Shown here in pieces: positions 43,201-50,692 of a stretch of DNA of 64,000 bases. The stretch is from positions 3,410,001 to 3,474,000 of the forward strand of contig NZ_JBDFMQ010000001.1 in NCBI RefSeq assembly GCF_047238345.1. Reading direction: 5' to 3'. The notes beneath the pieces were generated by a model. That model saw only the letters and a program-made list of their open reading frames with translations, was not told the DNA's origin and searched no databases. The position numbers and the translations under genes are program-made. The first letter of the stretch is position 1, and each line of letters begins with the position of its first letter. The stretch comes from Shouchella sp047238345 (GTDB taxonomy: Bacteria > Bacillota > Bacilli > Bacillales > Bacillaceae_D).

Positions 43201-45309
43201 TAATCCCGTTATTCCAGTGTTGCCTGTCGATCCTCGTGCACCGGTTAAGCCGGTCGGTCCTATTTCACCAGTGCTCCCCGTTGCCCCGGTTGAACCTTGT
43301 GCTCCTGTTATGCCTTGAGTTCCTGTCGGTCCGATCGGTCCCGTTACTCCAGCGTTCCCCGTTGAACCCTGCGCACCGGTTAAACCCGTCGGTCCTTGAA
43401 TTCCTGTAGACCCAGTCGCTCCTGTAGTCCCTTGAGTTCCTGTCGCTCCGGTTAATCCCGTTACTCCAGCGTTCCCCGTCGATCCTTGTGCTCCTGTTAA
43501 GCCGGTCGGTCCCGTTATTCCAGTGTTCCCTGTCGATCCTTGTGCACCGGTTAAGCCGGTCGGTCCTTGGGTTCCTGTAGGTCCTGTTACTCCCGTAGTA
43601 CCTTGCAGCCCTGTTGCACCTGTAGTTCCCGTTATCCCTTGAGTCCCAGTTGATCCGGTTAGTCCCTGCGCACCTGTTAAACCCGTCGGTCCTTGAATTC
43701 CGGTAGATCCTGTAGGTCCTGTAGGTCCTGTTGCTCCTATAGTCCCTTGAGTTCCTGTTGGTCCGATCGGTCCGGTTACTCCAGCATTCCCCGTCGATCC
43801 CTGTGCACCGGTTAAACCGGTCGGTCCTTGGATTCCTGTAGGTCCTGTTACTCCGGTTACGCCTTGCAGCCCTGTTGGTCCAGTAGAACCTGTCAATCCT
43901 GTGTTACCCGTTATTCCGGTATTCCCTGTGAATCCTTGTGCTCCAGTTAAGCCGGTCGGTCCTGTTACTCCTTGGGCTCCTGTTAACCCGGTTGGACCTG
44001 TTACTCCTTGGACTCCGGTTACTCCAGTAGGTCCTGTTACTCCCTGAATTCCTGTGGCCCCGGTTGGGCCTGTTGCTCCAGTTTGGCCCGTTATTCCTTG
44101 CACTCCGGTTGATCCAGTAGGTCCCGTTATTCCTTGAATTCCTGTTGCTCCAGTTAGGCCTGTCACTCCCTGAATTCCTGTTAACCCGGTTGGACCTGTT
44201 ACTCCTTGGAGTCCGGTTGATCCAGTTGGGCCTGTTATTCCTTGCGCTCCTGTTGCTCCAGTTGGTCCCGTCACTCCTTGGGCACCTGTCGCTCCGGTTG
44301 CTCCTGTTACTCCTTGGACTCCGGTTAATCCAGTTGGGCCTGTTATTCCTTGGACTCCGGTTGATCCAGTTGGGCCTGTTATTCCTTGCGCTCCTGTTAA
44401 CCCGATTGGACCTGTTATTCCTTGCGCTCCCGTTACTCCTGTATTTCCTGTCACTCCTTGAGTCCCAGTTGCTCCGGTTGAACCTTGTACGCCAGTAATC
44501 CCGGTCGGTCCTTGGATTCCTGTAGCACCTGTCAAACCTGTATTCCCCGTTATTCCTGTACTTCCAGTTGGACCCTGGACACCCGTGCTCCCTGTAGCCC
44601 CGGTTGAACCTTGAGATCCAGTTGGACCTATCGGGCCTTGGGTTCCTGTAGCACCAGTCAACCCTGTTATACCCTGAGCCCCCGTTATTCCTTGAGGACC
44701 TGTCGATCCGATTGGCCCCTGGATTCCTGTTGCACCAGTAGAACCTGTAGTTCCCGTAGCCCCGGTTGGTCCTGTTACTCCTTGGACTTCGGTTGCTCCA
44801 GTAGGTCCTGTTACTCCCTGAATTCCTGTGGCCCCCGTTGTGCCCGTTACTCCTTGAGTTCCTGTAGCACCAGTTGTGCCTGTTATTCCTTGAGCTCCAG
44901 TTTGCCCAGTTATTCCTTGGACTCCGGTTGGTCCTATCGAGCCAGCCTCCGCCATAAGCGTATACTCATTTGATTCGTTAGGAAACCCGATTGGATTATT
45001 CGTGTTTACCATATACGTACTGCCTTCAAATGTAACAATTTGCCCAAACTGGTATTCAAATGATCTTCTTATATCAAATGGCTCCAAAGATTGCAAACCA
45101 ATTCCTGTTGCTCCAGTCATCCCCGTTGAACCTGTAGGTCCTGTTTCACCTTTAGGCCCAGTTGAACCTGTAGCACCTGTCACTCCCGTTATACCAGTTA
45201 TTCCTATAACACCATTTGCACAAAAAGATGCACCGCCATTTGTAGCCGTCCTTGGAAAAAACTGAATATCCCCAAAGCACTTTTTAGATCTTCTAAATAA
45301 ATCCCCCAC
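40291..45309 (-). CDS. Giant collagen-like (Gly-X-Thr) surface protein, BclA-type
   Basis: About 1672 residues from GTG 45309 (GGAG, 9-base gap; TTG 45318 is less well placed). It has a short cysteine-containing N-terminus (about 1-35, SKKCFGDIQFFPRTATNGG), about 12 Gly-X-Y triplets, then a non-collagen insert (about 70-125, FEYQFGQIVTFEGSTYMVNT). About 1400 residues of nearly pure GxTG/GxQG triplets follow, and a C-terminal BclA/C1q-like jelly roll (about 1540-1672, FTFPASGRYMISYQLNTTAG). Such proteins form trimeric filaments on the exosporium or spore coat; threonines are glycosylation sites. One triplet reads GATEVQG instead of GATGVQG. The DNA tract contains long internal duplications. 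Confidence 0.88.
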   Translation of the reverse strand: MGDLFRRSKKCFGDIQFFPRTATNGGASFCANGVIGITGITGVTGATGSTGPKGETGPTGSTGMTGATGIGLQSLEPFDIRRSFEYQFGQIVTFEGSTYMVNTNNPIGFPNESNEYTLMAEAGSIGPTGVQGITGQTGAQGITGTTGATGTQGVTGTTGATGIQGVTGPTGATEVQGVTGPTGATGTTGSTGATGIQGPIGSTGPQGITGAQGITGLTGATGTQGPIGPTGSQGSTGATGSTGVQGPTGSTGITGNTGLTGATGIQGPTGITGVQGSTGATGTQGVTGNTGVTGAQGITGPIGLTGAQGITGPTGSTGVQGITGPTGLTGVQGVTGATGATGAQGVTGPTGATGAQGITGPTGSTGLQGVTGPTGLTGIQGVTGLTGATGIQGITGPTGSTGVQGITGQTGATGPTGATGIQGVTGPTGVTGVQGVTGPTGLTGAQGVTGPTGLTGAQGFTGNTGITGNTGLTGSTGPTGLQGVTGVTGPTGIQGPTGLTGAQGSTGNAGVTGPIGPTGTQGTIGATGPTGPTGSTGIQGPTGLTGAQGLTGSTGTQGITGTTGATGLQGTTGVTGPTGTQGPTGLTGAQGSTGNTGITGPTGLTGAQGSTGNAGVTGLTGATGTQGTTGATGSTGIQGPTGLTGAQGSTGNAGVTGPIGPTGTQGITGAQGSTGATGSTGEIGPTGLTGARGSTGNTGITGLTGATGTQGVTGPTGLQGATGITGPTGATGTPGITGAQGITGLTGATGTQGPIGPTGSQGSTGATGSTGVQGPTGPTGITGNTGSIGITGSTGFQGATGVTGFTGSTGFQGPTGITGATGPTGIQGPTGLTGAQGPTGNTGATGVTGIQGVTGLTGSTGSTGATGITGATGVTGVQGDTGLTGATGAQGSTGVTGSTGVQGPTGSTGITGATGVIGIQGVTGLTGPTGITGNTGLTGATGIQGPTGLTGAQGLTGATGTQGITGTTGATGLQGVTGVTGQTGLQGVTGVTGQTGTQGATGVTGPTGIQGLTGLTGAQGSIGNTGITGPIGPTGTQGITGSTGATGLQGVTGVTGQTGLQGVTGVTGQTGTQGATGVTGPTGTQGPTGLTGAKGSTGNTGITGPIGPTGPTGIQGVTGPTGIQGPTGLTGAQGLTGNAGVTGQTGATGSQGIIGNTGVTGVTGQTGLQGVTGVTGQTGTQGATGVTGPTGIQGPTGLTGAQGPNGATGIQGVTGNTGITGSTGVTGSIGIQGPTGNTGLTGSTGATGAQGITGATGVTGSAGPTGSQGNTGVTGNTGVTGVIGTTGLQGVTGVTGPTGPTGPTGLAGAQGSTGATGSTGATGVTGIQGVTGLTGATGITGTTGSTGAQGVTGFTGTTGAQGPTGITGPTGVTGSTGAQGNTGLTGATGIQGQTGVTGAQGSTGATGSTGATGATGIQGDTGLTGATGSIGNTGITGLTGSTGVTGVPGPTGAQGPTGVTGIQGVTGTTGSTGVQGITGITGATGSTGSQGPIGLTGATGSTGAQGPTGLTGPTGFTGPTGSGAAGPTGPTGTTGTNTTANSMYAGNTAGTTLAVLVVGTTVPLPSNQNLNTFTVNVANNTFTFPASGRYMISYQLNTTAGLLVGTRLLRNNIVIPGSVISPAVSTEAFNCSLITNFNAGDTLYLQLFGLIATAVLLPSPSVGAALTIIQMN
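40700..44930 (-). repeat. About 4.2 kb collagen-coding tandem repeat tract
   Basis: A 9-bp (three-codon) periodic sequence with superimposed higher-order units of 27-108 bp. A 128-bp block at 42981-43108 recurs at 44565-44692 with one mismatch, 1584 bp apart (176 triplets). This indicates expansion by unequal recombination, and it will be hard to assemble from short reads. Confidence 0.9.
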
Positions 45310-45342
45310 GATACACAACTCCTACATTAATCTTCTATAATA

Positions 45343-45369
45343 AATGTATGCATGGGGGAATGTCTGTGT
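45343..45369 (-). promoter_or_regulatory. SigK-like promoter of the collagen-like gene
   Basis: On the minus strand AC, a 17-base spacer and CATACATT fit the mother-cell SigK pattern (AC-N16/17-CATAnnnT). The predicted start is about 25 bases before GTG 45309. Exosporium genes of this type are SigK-dependent in other bacilli. The motif is short, so this is tentative. Confidence 0.35.
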
Positions 45370-45385
45370 TATTAGGCACTCTACA

Positions 45386-45414
45386 ACAAAAAAACAGTGC
45401 TGCTAAGCACTGTT
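45386..45414 (-). terminator. Terminator downstream of the RsbR-like gene
   Basis: AACAGTGC / GCACTGTT (45393-45400 with 45407-45414), followed on the minus strand by seven T. It lies about 110 bases after the RsbR-like gene stop. Confidence 0.75.
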
Positions 45415-45503
45415 CACCACATCAATATCCTATAAATACATATTACGAGAACCATTGAAATTACGAAAAAAAGGGCAAAAATATCAGCGTAATCTCCAAA
45501 TTT
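45414..45503 (-). other. Possible YjcZ-like small spore protein remnant
   Basis: A minus-strand frame reads KFGDYADIFALFFVISMVLV then ICIYRILMW, ending just at a terminator stem. The FALxxV pattern and length resemble YjcZ/SscA small sporulation proteins. GGGAGG precedes it, but no start codon is in frame; GTG is one base out of frame through an A-run. It may be frameshifted or spurious. Confidence 0.25.
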
Positions 45504-45524
45504 TCACCCTCCCTATTTTATTAA

Positions 45525-46343
45525 TTATTGACCGATTGACACTTTACCAAATGCTTGTTTTAACGACGTATATATTTTTAAGTCAACTTTTATTCCAAGT
45601 GAAACCATGGTTTGTGCAATTTCTGGACGTACGCCACTAATCATTGTTTCGATGCCAACAAGCTTTAATGCATCAACAACTTTAAAGATTTGTGCGGCAA
45701 CCATCGTATCAATTACACTCACACCAGATAAATCAAGAATGATATACTTAAGCCCTAATTGGGAACCTTTATCTAAAGCATTTGTCATCAAATATTGCGC
45801 TCGTTTTGTATCAATTTCACCGATAATAGGAATAATTCCAACCTCATCTGTTAACTGAACAAGCGGCACCGATAATTCATCAATTGCATATTTCGCTACT
45901 TCAATATTGTTTGCGAAGTCTCTCATATACGTTTGACTAACTTTTTGAGTGGCCAAATCAACAATTTGGTTAAATTTTGTAATGATGTCATACAAATGAT
46001 TAAACGTAAACCCTTCTTTTTCGGCTTCATTTTTAATGATTTCACCGATACGATCTCGGTAATACGTAATCTCGGTTAACGCGACATCTAAATCTAAATC
46101 GAGTGATACAAGCAAGCCTGCGACAGCTTCTCCCCAATTCTCAATCGCTTTCTCTGATTCTTCTTTATCCTCTAGAAATGAGTTTGCATAAACTTCAATT
46201 AGCTCGTGTCTCCACGGCTTAAGCTTCGAAATTAATGTCGCTTCATCCATATGATCATAAGAGGGAGGCATACTCGCGAGTGAAACCTTTTCAGCCAGAA
46301 TTACATCGGTAATTGGCTTTAAATAGTCTTTGGATTTGATCAT
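45525..46343 (-). CDS. RsbR-type stressosome protein (STAS domain)
   Basis: A 272-residue RsbR paralogue. The N-terminal half (about 1-140) is a helical non-haem-globin-like sensor. The C-terminal STAS domain (about 155-265) contains IIGEIDTKRAQYLM and LDLSGVSVIDTMVAAQIFK, carrying the two threonines (about 177 and 212) that RsbT phosphorylates in B. subtilis RsbRA. Such proteins form the stressosome core that sequesters RsbT upstream of SigB. No rsbS or rsbT lies nearby, so it would be a scattered paralogue like RsbRB/C/D. Confidence 0.88.
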   Translation of the reverse strand: MIKSKDYLKPITDVILAEKVSLASMPPSYDHMDEATLISKLKPWRHELIEVYANSFLEDKEESEKAIENWGEAVAGLLVSLDLDLDVALTEITYYRDRIGEIIKNEAEKEGFTFNHLYDIITKFNQIVDLATQKVSQTYMRDFANNIEVAKYAIDELSVPLVQLTDEVGIIPIIGEIDTKRAQYLMTNALDKGSQLGLKYIILDLSGVSVIDTMVAAQIFKVVDALKLVGIETMISGVRPEIAQTMVSLGIKVDLKIYTSLKQAFGKVSIGQ

Positions 46344-46468
46344 TTTTATATCTTCTCCTGCATTTTAATTCTTTTCATAGCTAAATCTTACTATACCACA
46401 GCGTGACATAAATTTTGCAGTAATAACTTTCCTGATCTAATTTTCTGACTTCATATCTTCGGTACATT

Positions 46469-46936
46469 TTATCTTTTCTCAAAACGATCTTTTGCCAGTC
46501 GATCTAATGTTTCAAACGCTGTTTCCTTATTAAATGTACTTTTTAGACGGTAATCTAAATCATCAATAATTCGATAATGCTGGCTAATTACATTTTGTTG
46601 GAGCTTGTATCTCCCTAATGATTTTATATTTTTCCACCAGATTTTACCGCCTTTTGTCTTCGAACGAATGATTTTTTCTTGCTCATCACTTAGTAACTTA
46701 ATAACTTCTAGAGGATCTCCACCAAATAACCGCTCCAGCACTTCACTTTCTTGAAAAATGGCACAAATGGCACACACAAGCGTCCAATCGGCTCGAGTTT
46801 GACCAGATTCAAGTTGGACAACACTCTTTTTTGTTATCCCAAGTGCATTTGCCAATTGATTTTCCGACAGTTGGCTTTCTGTTCTAATTGCACGGACATT
46901 TCTCGATACAATAATTATTGCGTGATTACGGTCCAT
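46469..46936 (-). CDS. XRE-family helix-turn-helix regulator
   Basis: About 155 residues from ATG 46936 (GGAG, 8 bases). An N-terminal XRE/Cro-type HTH (RTESQLSENQLANALGITKK, then SVVQLESGQTRADWTL, about 17-55) is followed by a charged helical C-terminal part without recognised domain. Target and signal are unknown. The small protein gene upstream (47198-46995) runs in the same direction. Confidence 0.8.
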   Translation of the reverse strand: MDRNHAIIIVSRNVRAIRTESQLSENQLANALGITKKSVVQLESGQTRADWTLVCAICAIFQESEVLERLFGGDPLEVIKLLSDEQEKIIRSKTKGGKIWWKNIKSLGRYKLQQNVISQHYRIIDDLDYRLKSTFNKETAFETLDRLAKDRFEKR

Positions 46937-46994
46937 CCTCGCCACTCCACTTTTTTATCATCTTACTCTAATTTAAATTATCTGACTATACTTT

Positions 46995-47198
46995 TTAAGT
47001 TAATTGTCCATTCTTTTTTAATGTATGAATTAAGGATCGAATCACTGTATCAACAGTATGTAAATCGACATGTCCATTATGATCAAATTCAATTTTTGCA
47101 AACGACTTAATTAGCGGAGACTGTTTGGAAACAGAAATAAATCTTCCTGCTTCTTTCAATTTTATTAACTGTCTAACGTCTTCCTGCAACGTATGCAA
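46995..47198 (-). CDS. Small hypothetical protein, 67 residues
   Basis: I chose TTG 47198 because AGGAGG lies 8 bases upstream; GTG 47207 is too close to it. The product (MHTLQEDVRQLIKLKEAGRF, then IEFDHNGHVDLHTVDTVIRS) is helical and soluble. No family recognised. It lies 58 bases upstream of the XRE regulator on the same strand. Confidence 0.5.
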   Translation of the reverse strand: MHTLQEDVRQLIKLKEAGRFISVSKQSPLIKSFAKIEFDHNGHVDLHTVDTVIRSLIHTLKKNGQLT

Positions 47199-47439
47199 AC
47201 CGTACACCTCCTAGCCTTATCATCCATACCCTCTCCACCCCAATCGTACACTCATTTTTACAGTTTACCTTTTCTTTTCCATTTATGCGAAAGACTTTTG
47301 TAACAATTGAACAATGTTAACTAAAAAGAGACATCTATTAAAGCCTGTTCTCTAATAGGGTGGTCCCTCTTATAAAAAAAGAGCATGCTTTTTCCTAGAA
47401 TGGAGAATCTAAGAAAAATGGTAGGAAGGAGATGAGCAT

Positions 47440-48054
47440 GTGCTCACAAAACGATTGTTAAGACAAACGATTATGCTAAGCTTCGTTGTCATTCTTTTCT
47501 CTGGTTGTGGGGTTAATCAAAATGGAGGAAAGCCTCACCCACTTAAAGAACATACCGACCAGTTTCAATCCCTTCATCAACCGTCGGACCGACGAGATGT
47601 TGGTGACGTTCGTTACCATTATGCTGATCGTGTACCAGAACAACTTGCCATTGCGGAGGACCCTGCATTTCCTATCGGTTCAAAAGCAATCATTAAGTCC
47701 GATGAATTACCAGGTATGCAGTATGCCGTTGCCACCATTAAAGGGGCGTATGATACAACTGCTTATGAGATTCAATACACCATGGCAGACGGGTCTGATC
47801 AAATGACCTATAAATGGGTACTTGCGGAAGAATTCCTAGAATATCATGATGATCCTTACAAAAAAGGTGAGTTGGTACAAGTTGACCCTAATGCTCTTCC
47901 AGACTTAAATGGTGCAAATGTCCAGATCGTTAACCATCAGGAGACCACTGTGTACATGGTTGATTTTATTTCTACATCTAAAGAAGAGATCCAAAACTTT
48001 AAGTGGGTTTCAGAAGAGGAGTTACAACCGTTTACACAGAAACGCGTAGACTAA
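47440..48054 (+). CDS. DUF1541 (YdhK-like) lipoprotein lacking the His-Met motif
   Basis: A 204-residue lipoprotein starting at GTG 47440 (GGAG, 8 bases). Lipobox LFSGCG (Cys about 23). Two DUF1541 units follow (about 75-130 and 140-195): FPIGSKAIIKSDELPGMQYA, then TIKGAYDTTAYEIQYT and YKWVLAEEFLEY. In typical YdhK proteins the repeat carries HMxGM, a probable metal site; here the histidine positions are DELPGM and NALPDL, so metal binding is probably lost. It sits outside the membrane. Function unknown. Confidence 0.75.
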   Translation: MLTKRLLRQTIMLSFVVILFSGCGVNQNGGKPHPLKEHTDQFQSLHQPSDRRDVGDVRYHYADRVPEQLAIAEDPAFPIGSKAIIKSDELPGMQYAVATIKGAYDTTAYEIQYTMADGSDQMTYKWVLAEEFLEYHDDPYKKGELVQVDPNALPDLNGANVQIVNHQETTVYMVDFISTSKEEIQNFKWVSEEELQPFTQKRVD

Positions 48055-48062
48055 ACATGCAT

Positions 48063-48104
48063 TAAAAAAAGAGAATCTCCATGGTTCTGCCACGGAGATT
48101 CTTT
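48063..48104. terminator. Bidirectional terminator
   Basis: GAATCTCCATGG / CCACGGAGATTC, a 12-bp stem with one mismatch, A-run on one side and TTTATT on the other, between the convergent lipoprotein and small membrane protein genes. Confidence 0.85.
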
Positions 48105-48106
48105 AT

Positions 48107-48238
48107 TTACGATTGCTTGCGATTAAAATAACGAATTCCCGAAATCAGAAATGTAACAACAAGTCCACCCAATCCAAAGAGAACGATAAAAGATAGAACT
48201 TGGAAAATCACTGTTCCCCAATCCACTATTTCAAACAT
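48107..48238 (-). CDS. Small membrane protein, 43 residues
   Basis: ATG 48238 follows GGAGAGGATTTAC. One long membrane helix (VIFQVLSFIVLFGLGGLVVT) is followed by LISGIRYFNRKQS. An aromatic, basic end fits a single-pass inner-membrane peptide. No family recognised. Confidence 0.6.
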   Translation of the reverse strand: MFEIVDWGTVIFQVLSFIVLFGLGGLVVTFLISGIRYFNRKQS

Positions 48239-48300
48239 GTAAATCCTCTCCTTTTCTTTCTTAAAGTGTAACACAAACTGTAATTATTATAAAATTTAGT

Positions 48301-48333
48301 CAAAAAATCTGAATGAGCCATACTCATATTCAG
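48301..48333 (-). terminator. Probable terminator of the small lipoprotein gene
   Basis: On the minus strand CTGAATATGAG, a 5-base loop and CTCATTCAG are followed by ATTTTTTG. It lies about 110 bases after the lipoprotein gene stop, leaving a long 3' untranslated stretch. Confidence 0.6.
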
Positions 48334-48445
48334 TCATTAGTAAATAACGTTCACGTTCTGTTTAAACTAGGTACGCAGGATTTCTCCTATACCCCGATGA
48401 AACGGTAAAGCGTTCATTTTCTAAGATGCTTTTCATCACAATTTT

Positions 48446-48748
48446 TTATAGACGCTCATTATAAATTTCTTCGTCTGTTTGAAGATCAACAATGATGACC
48501 CGTTCTTCAGATTTAATAAACACACTCTTATACCGCTCAATGCCTTGCTCATCAATAAATAAAATGACACGTGTCCCATCATTATCTGTATCAATGTTGA
48601 CTTCGTACTCATTGCCCTGAATTTCCTCGTTAACCGTCATGTATTCAGGGAATGAAGCCCATTCATATTGATCTAGAGCCTGACCACTGCATCCTGTTAA
48701 CGTTAGTACAATAAGAATCATACTCATGACGTATCTTCTTGCTGTCAT
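48446..48748 (-). CDS. Small lipoprotein of unknown function
   Basis: A 100-residue protein with signal MTARRYVMSMILIVLTLTGC and lipobox LTLTGC (Cys about 20). The mature part is a small beta-rich domain (EYEVNIDTDNDGTRVILFID, then RVIIVDLQTDEEIYNE). No family recognised with confidence. Monocistronic. Confidence 0.65.
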   Translation of the reverse strand: MTARRYVMSMILIVLTLTGCSGQALDQYEWASFPEYMTVNEEIQGNEYEVNIDTDNDGTRVILFIDEQGIERYKSVFIKSEERVIIVDLQTDEEIYNERL

Positions 48749-48828
48749 TCTTTGCCCTCACTTTTTTTGATCTATGTATAGTTTACCCGTAAATGAGACG
48801 AAAAAAAACACAAGTATTTAACTTGTGT

Positions 48829-50214
48829 TTATGCTTGCATCGCATTCTTTATTCGATTGGCTAAGTCCGTTGACACTTTATTCATTTCATTGATCACAAC
48901 GGTCTGAACATCGCCTGCCACACTTTTAAGTTGAGACGCGATATTGTCCACCAAATCAGCTTTTTCTTGAGGAGGTAATGCTTCATAGAACATGCGCGGC
49001 TGAGCATAATCATCTTGCTTTTCTAAATCCGAACGTTGCAAGACGCCTTCTACATAACGACCATCGCCACTCGTTACGAGATTTCCCGGTGACCAACCTT
49101 TTTGATGATTCACAGGGACTTTACGAAATTCCGGACCAATTCGATAACGCTGAGAGTCCCAATAAATATTCGCTCTCCCTTGGAGCATCTTATCATCTGA
49201 GAGCTCTACACCATCGAGCAAATGACTAGGAGAAAAAGCAGCTTTTTCTACTTGCTCCATATAGTTATCTGGATTTTTATTTAATGTCATTTTTCCAATG
49301 GGCATGAACGGAAACTGCTGCTCATCCCAAATTTTTGTGTCGTCTAGCGGATCATAGGGCAACTGGTCCGCCGCCTCCATATCCATGACTTGAACGTATA
49401 ATCCGTATTCTACGACTCCGCCACCTGCAATTGTATCGTATAAATCTTGACCGGCACTATCAGGTTGCTCTCCAGCTAATGTCACTGCTTCTTGATTGCG
49501 AATATATTGTTCTCCAGCAAACGGAAACCAAGCAAGCTTAATGTAGCGACGTTCTCCTTGATTGTTTTTCCACACATATGTATTGACGCTATGTCCTGGT
49601 ATGTGGCGCAAGCTCTTCACTGTTCCCATGTTGGAGTAAACGCGTAAGACAAAATGAAGGGATTCAGGCGCACGGGCCACAAAGCTCCAAAAACGATCAG
49701 GATCAATGAGATTGTTTTTCGGCGAAGGTAAAAACGCTTTAATGGCTTCCGGGAAACGAATTGTATCCCTTACGGAAAACACAGGGATATGGTTGCAGAC
49801 TAAATCGTAAATCCCTTCATTCGTATAAAATTTCGTTGAAAAACCCCGAACATTTCTTGACGTGTCTGGCGTTCCTTTTGTACTTACCGCCAAGGAAAAC
49901 CGAACGAACACAGGCACCTGTGTTCCAGGCTGTTGCATAAATGACAGAGATGTATAGGGTGACATGGAATAATACGTTTCAAAATAGCCAAAAGCACCAA
50001 ACCCTTTAACATGCACAGGTCGCTCGGTAATCTTTTCATGGATAAAGGTTTGAAGCGTTTCGTGCTCAATGTTGTCTTGCTTGAGAATAGGTCCTCGTTT
50101 GCCAACTGTTTGAGAATGTAACCTTGCAGGCTGATCCTGGTCCCATTTATGTAAATCACGATACGACCCATGTGGCGGAGGATAAGAATGACGGTTTCCC
50201 TCTTGCTGATCCAT
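48829..50214 (-). CDS. Haem catalase, divergent
   Basis: A 461-residue monofunctional haem catalase, slightly shorter than the usual 480-550. The distal His is in ERPVHVKGFGAFGYFE (about 64-79) and the distal Asn in DLVCNHIPVFSVRDTIRFPE (about 136-155; usual form DLVGNNTPVFFIRD). The proximal haem Tyr is in GRANIYWDSQRYRIG (about 347-361; usual form RLFSYPDTHRHRLG). The essential residues remain but the motif surroundings are unusual, including a Cys beside the distal Asn. It could be a spore-type or strain-specific catalase. It breaks down hydrogen peroxide; the location is cytoplasm or spore. Confidence 0.85.
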   Translation of the reverse strand: MDQQEGNRHSYPPPHGSYRDLHKWDQDQPARLHSQTVGKRGPILKQDNIEHETLQTFIHEKITERPVHVKGFGAFGYFETYYSMSPYTSLSFMQQPGTQVPVFVRFSLAVSTKGTPDTSRNVRGFSTKFYTNEGIYDLVCNHIPVFSVRDTIRFPEAIKAFLPSPKNNLIDPDRFWSFVARAPESLHFVLRVYSNMGTVKSLRHIPGHSVNTYVWKNNQGERRYIKLAWFPFAGEQYIRNQEAVTLAGEQPDSAGQDLYDTIAGGGVVEYGLYVQVMDMEAADQLPYDPLDDTKIWDEQQFPFMPIGKMTLNKNPDNYMEQVEKAAFSPSHLLDGVELSDDKMLQGRANIYWDSQRYRIGPEFRKVPVNHQKGWSPGNLVTSGDGRYVEGVLQRSDLEKQDDYAQPRMFYEALPPQEKADLVDNIASQLKSVAGDVQTVVINEMNKVSTDLANRIKNAMQA

Positions 50215-50347
50215 ACGAACACACCCTTCAAATTAATAGCCTTCATCTATATTTATGTGGTTCTTCTTTTTTTAACCCATTTTCAATCGTTTATTTCAGA
50301 CAATTTCTACTTTCGATGATAGGGTAAGAATAGAAAGGAGCACTTAC

Positions 50348-50692
50348 ATGAAAAACGTGATTTTACTCTTTCTTGCGATTGGAATTGAAGTGGTGGGCAC
50401 GATGTTTATGAATCAGTCAGAGGGATTTACTCAATGGTTACCGTCTGTCATGGTGTTTATCTGTTATTTAACCGCACTTGTTTTATGCATTTATCTTCTT
50501 AAAGAGCTAGAGGTTGGATTAGTGAATGCATTGTGGTCTGGTTTAGGCACGTTTGCTGTTGTCTTATTAGGCATCTTGTTTTTGAATGAATCTGTCTCAT
50601 TATTGAAAGCGCTCGGAATGATTTTCGTAATCGTTGGTGTTGTACTTTTAAATCTCCACAATCATTTCCATCAAAAAAGGAGTGTCATGTAG
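50348..50692 (+). CDS. Small multidrug resistance (SMR) protein, subunit 1
   Basis: A 114-residue four-helix SMR transporter (SD AAAGGAG). The essential proton/substrate Glu is present in LAIGIEVVGTMFM (Glu14); LVNALWSGLGTFAVVLLGIL (about 60-80) is the typical helix 3. It has a His-rich hydrophilic tail. It forms a two-gene unit with the next gene and probably an obligate heterodimer (YkkCD/EbrAB type) that exports cations in exchange for protons. Guanidinium is a possible substrate, but no riboswitch precedes it. Confidence 0.88.
   Translation: MKNVILLFLAIGIEVVGTMFMNQSEGFTQWLPSVMVFICYLTALVLCIYLLKELEVGLVNALWSGLGTFAVVLLGILFLNESVSLLKALGMIFVIVGVVLLNLHNHFHQKRSVM

Noticed and set aside
43164..44973. 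Plus-strand ORFs rich in Leu or Ser/Cys opposite the collagen tract
   Set aside because: Shadow frames of the 9-bp periodic collagen repeat; no starts with ribosome sites and no domain logic.
50245..50347. Guanidine riboswitch upstream of the SMR pair
   Set aside because: SMR pairs of the ykkCD type often have one, so I looked; none of the conserved ykkC elements is present in this short leader.
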